This document shows, one piece after another, positions 63,695 to 64,000 of a DNA stretch of 64,000 bases. This DNA comes from a virus. The notes under the pieces were generated by a model. That model made no database searches. It worked only from the letters and a program-made list of their open reading frames with translations, and had not been told where the DNA came from. Location of the stretch: positions 1-64,000 of the IMG/VR virus record IMGVR_UViG_3300024999_000065. The stretch is one strand, 5' to 3'. A program made the translations under genes and the position numbers. Position 1 is the stretch's first letter. Each line of letters opens with the position of its first letter.

Positions 63695-64000
63695 CAAATT
63701 AATCTCCAATTCCCCACTTTACCCACTTTACATTAATAATAGATAAATAAAATAATAAACAATACTATAAATTATCTATAAAATACATAAACATATAATA
63801 ATATTATCTAAATTATCTATAATATCTATACAATAAAACTATACTAAACCAGTATACAATTAAACATACATATAATATCTACTATGTACCATACTAAAAT
63901 ATATAAAACTAACAACTAATAAAACTATACATGACAGCTATTTTATTACCAGTCATGATACTAAATAAATTAACATCGTTACCAATACCACTATAGACAT
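63695..64000. other. AT-rich non-coding end of window
   Basis: No gene is visible. The strand is unusually A-rich with few G residues. A degenerate relative of the spaced site (CCAGTATAC) occurs near 63850. It may be part of a replication origin or partition region. Confidence 0.4.

Noticed and set aside
1-64000. tRNA genes
   Set aside because: I looked for T-arm motifs such as GGTTCGAATCC and clover-leaf arms and found none convincing.

Overview
The window is about 25% GC, with Shine-Dalgarno motifs close to AAGGAGG, sigma-A-type promoters (TTGACA / TATAAT) and U-tailed terminators. That points to a tailed phage or phage-plasmid of a low-GC Bacillota host, Clostridium-like or Bacillus-like. 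Host genus is inference.

Layout, in the direction of transcription (mostly minus strand, right to left). 53.9-49.5 kb: tyrosine recombinase with flanking palindrome/terminators, a 19-residue hydrophobic peptide, an unknown 386-aa protein and a UvrD-like helicase. 49.5-42.3 kb: GIY-YIG nuclease, DNA methyltransferase and small accessory genes, including a PP-loop ATPase gene with an in-frame TAA inside a palindrome. 42.3-38.5 kb: a YonO-like single-polypeptide RNA polymerase split by a group I intron that carries a GIY-YIG nuclease. 38-34.4 kb: a PIN-PhoH protein, then an array of six covarying stem-closed RNA elements behind tandem promoters, then a DUF2828 protein (TROVE-like plus von Willebrand A, Ro60-like). 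34.2-32.2 kb: metallophosphoesterase and ClpP-like protease. 29-2 kb: head and tail module (terminase, portal, protease/scaffold, probable capsid protein, connectors, tail tube-like paralogues, tail fibres), riddled with homing endonuclease genes. The left end holds RusA and a divergent plus-strand transcript with CRISPR-repeat-like segments.

From 54.1 kb rightwards most genes are on the plus strand and look plasmid-like: a ribbon-helix-helix-like protein, small membrane proteins, an FtsK-type ATPase, a replication-relaxation-like protein and a nuclease-like protein. A long non-coding end follows with a parS-like palindrome and two copies of a spaced inverted repeat, suggesting that the element can be maintained as a plasmid.

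The most striking signal is at 35.9-36.5 kb. Six units of 63-110 nt each have closing stems whose sequence changes while pairing is kept, and a fixed TTGCTG motif (CAGCAA on the transcribed strand) exactly 10 nt from the unit boundary. They lie directly upstream of a gene of the fold that binds Y RNAs, with a PhoH/PIN RNA enzyme on the other side. I read this as a candidate phage-encoded RNP system, a Y-RNA-like array plus a Ro-like protein. That function is inference.
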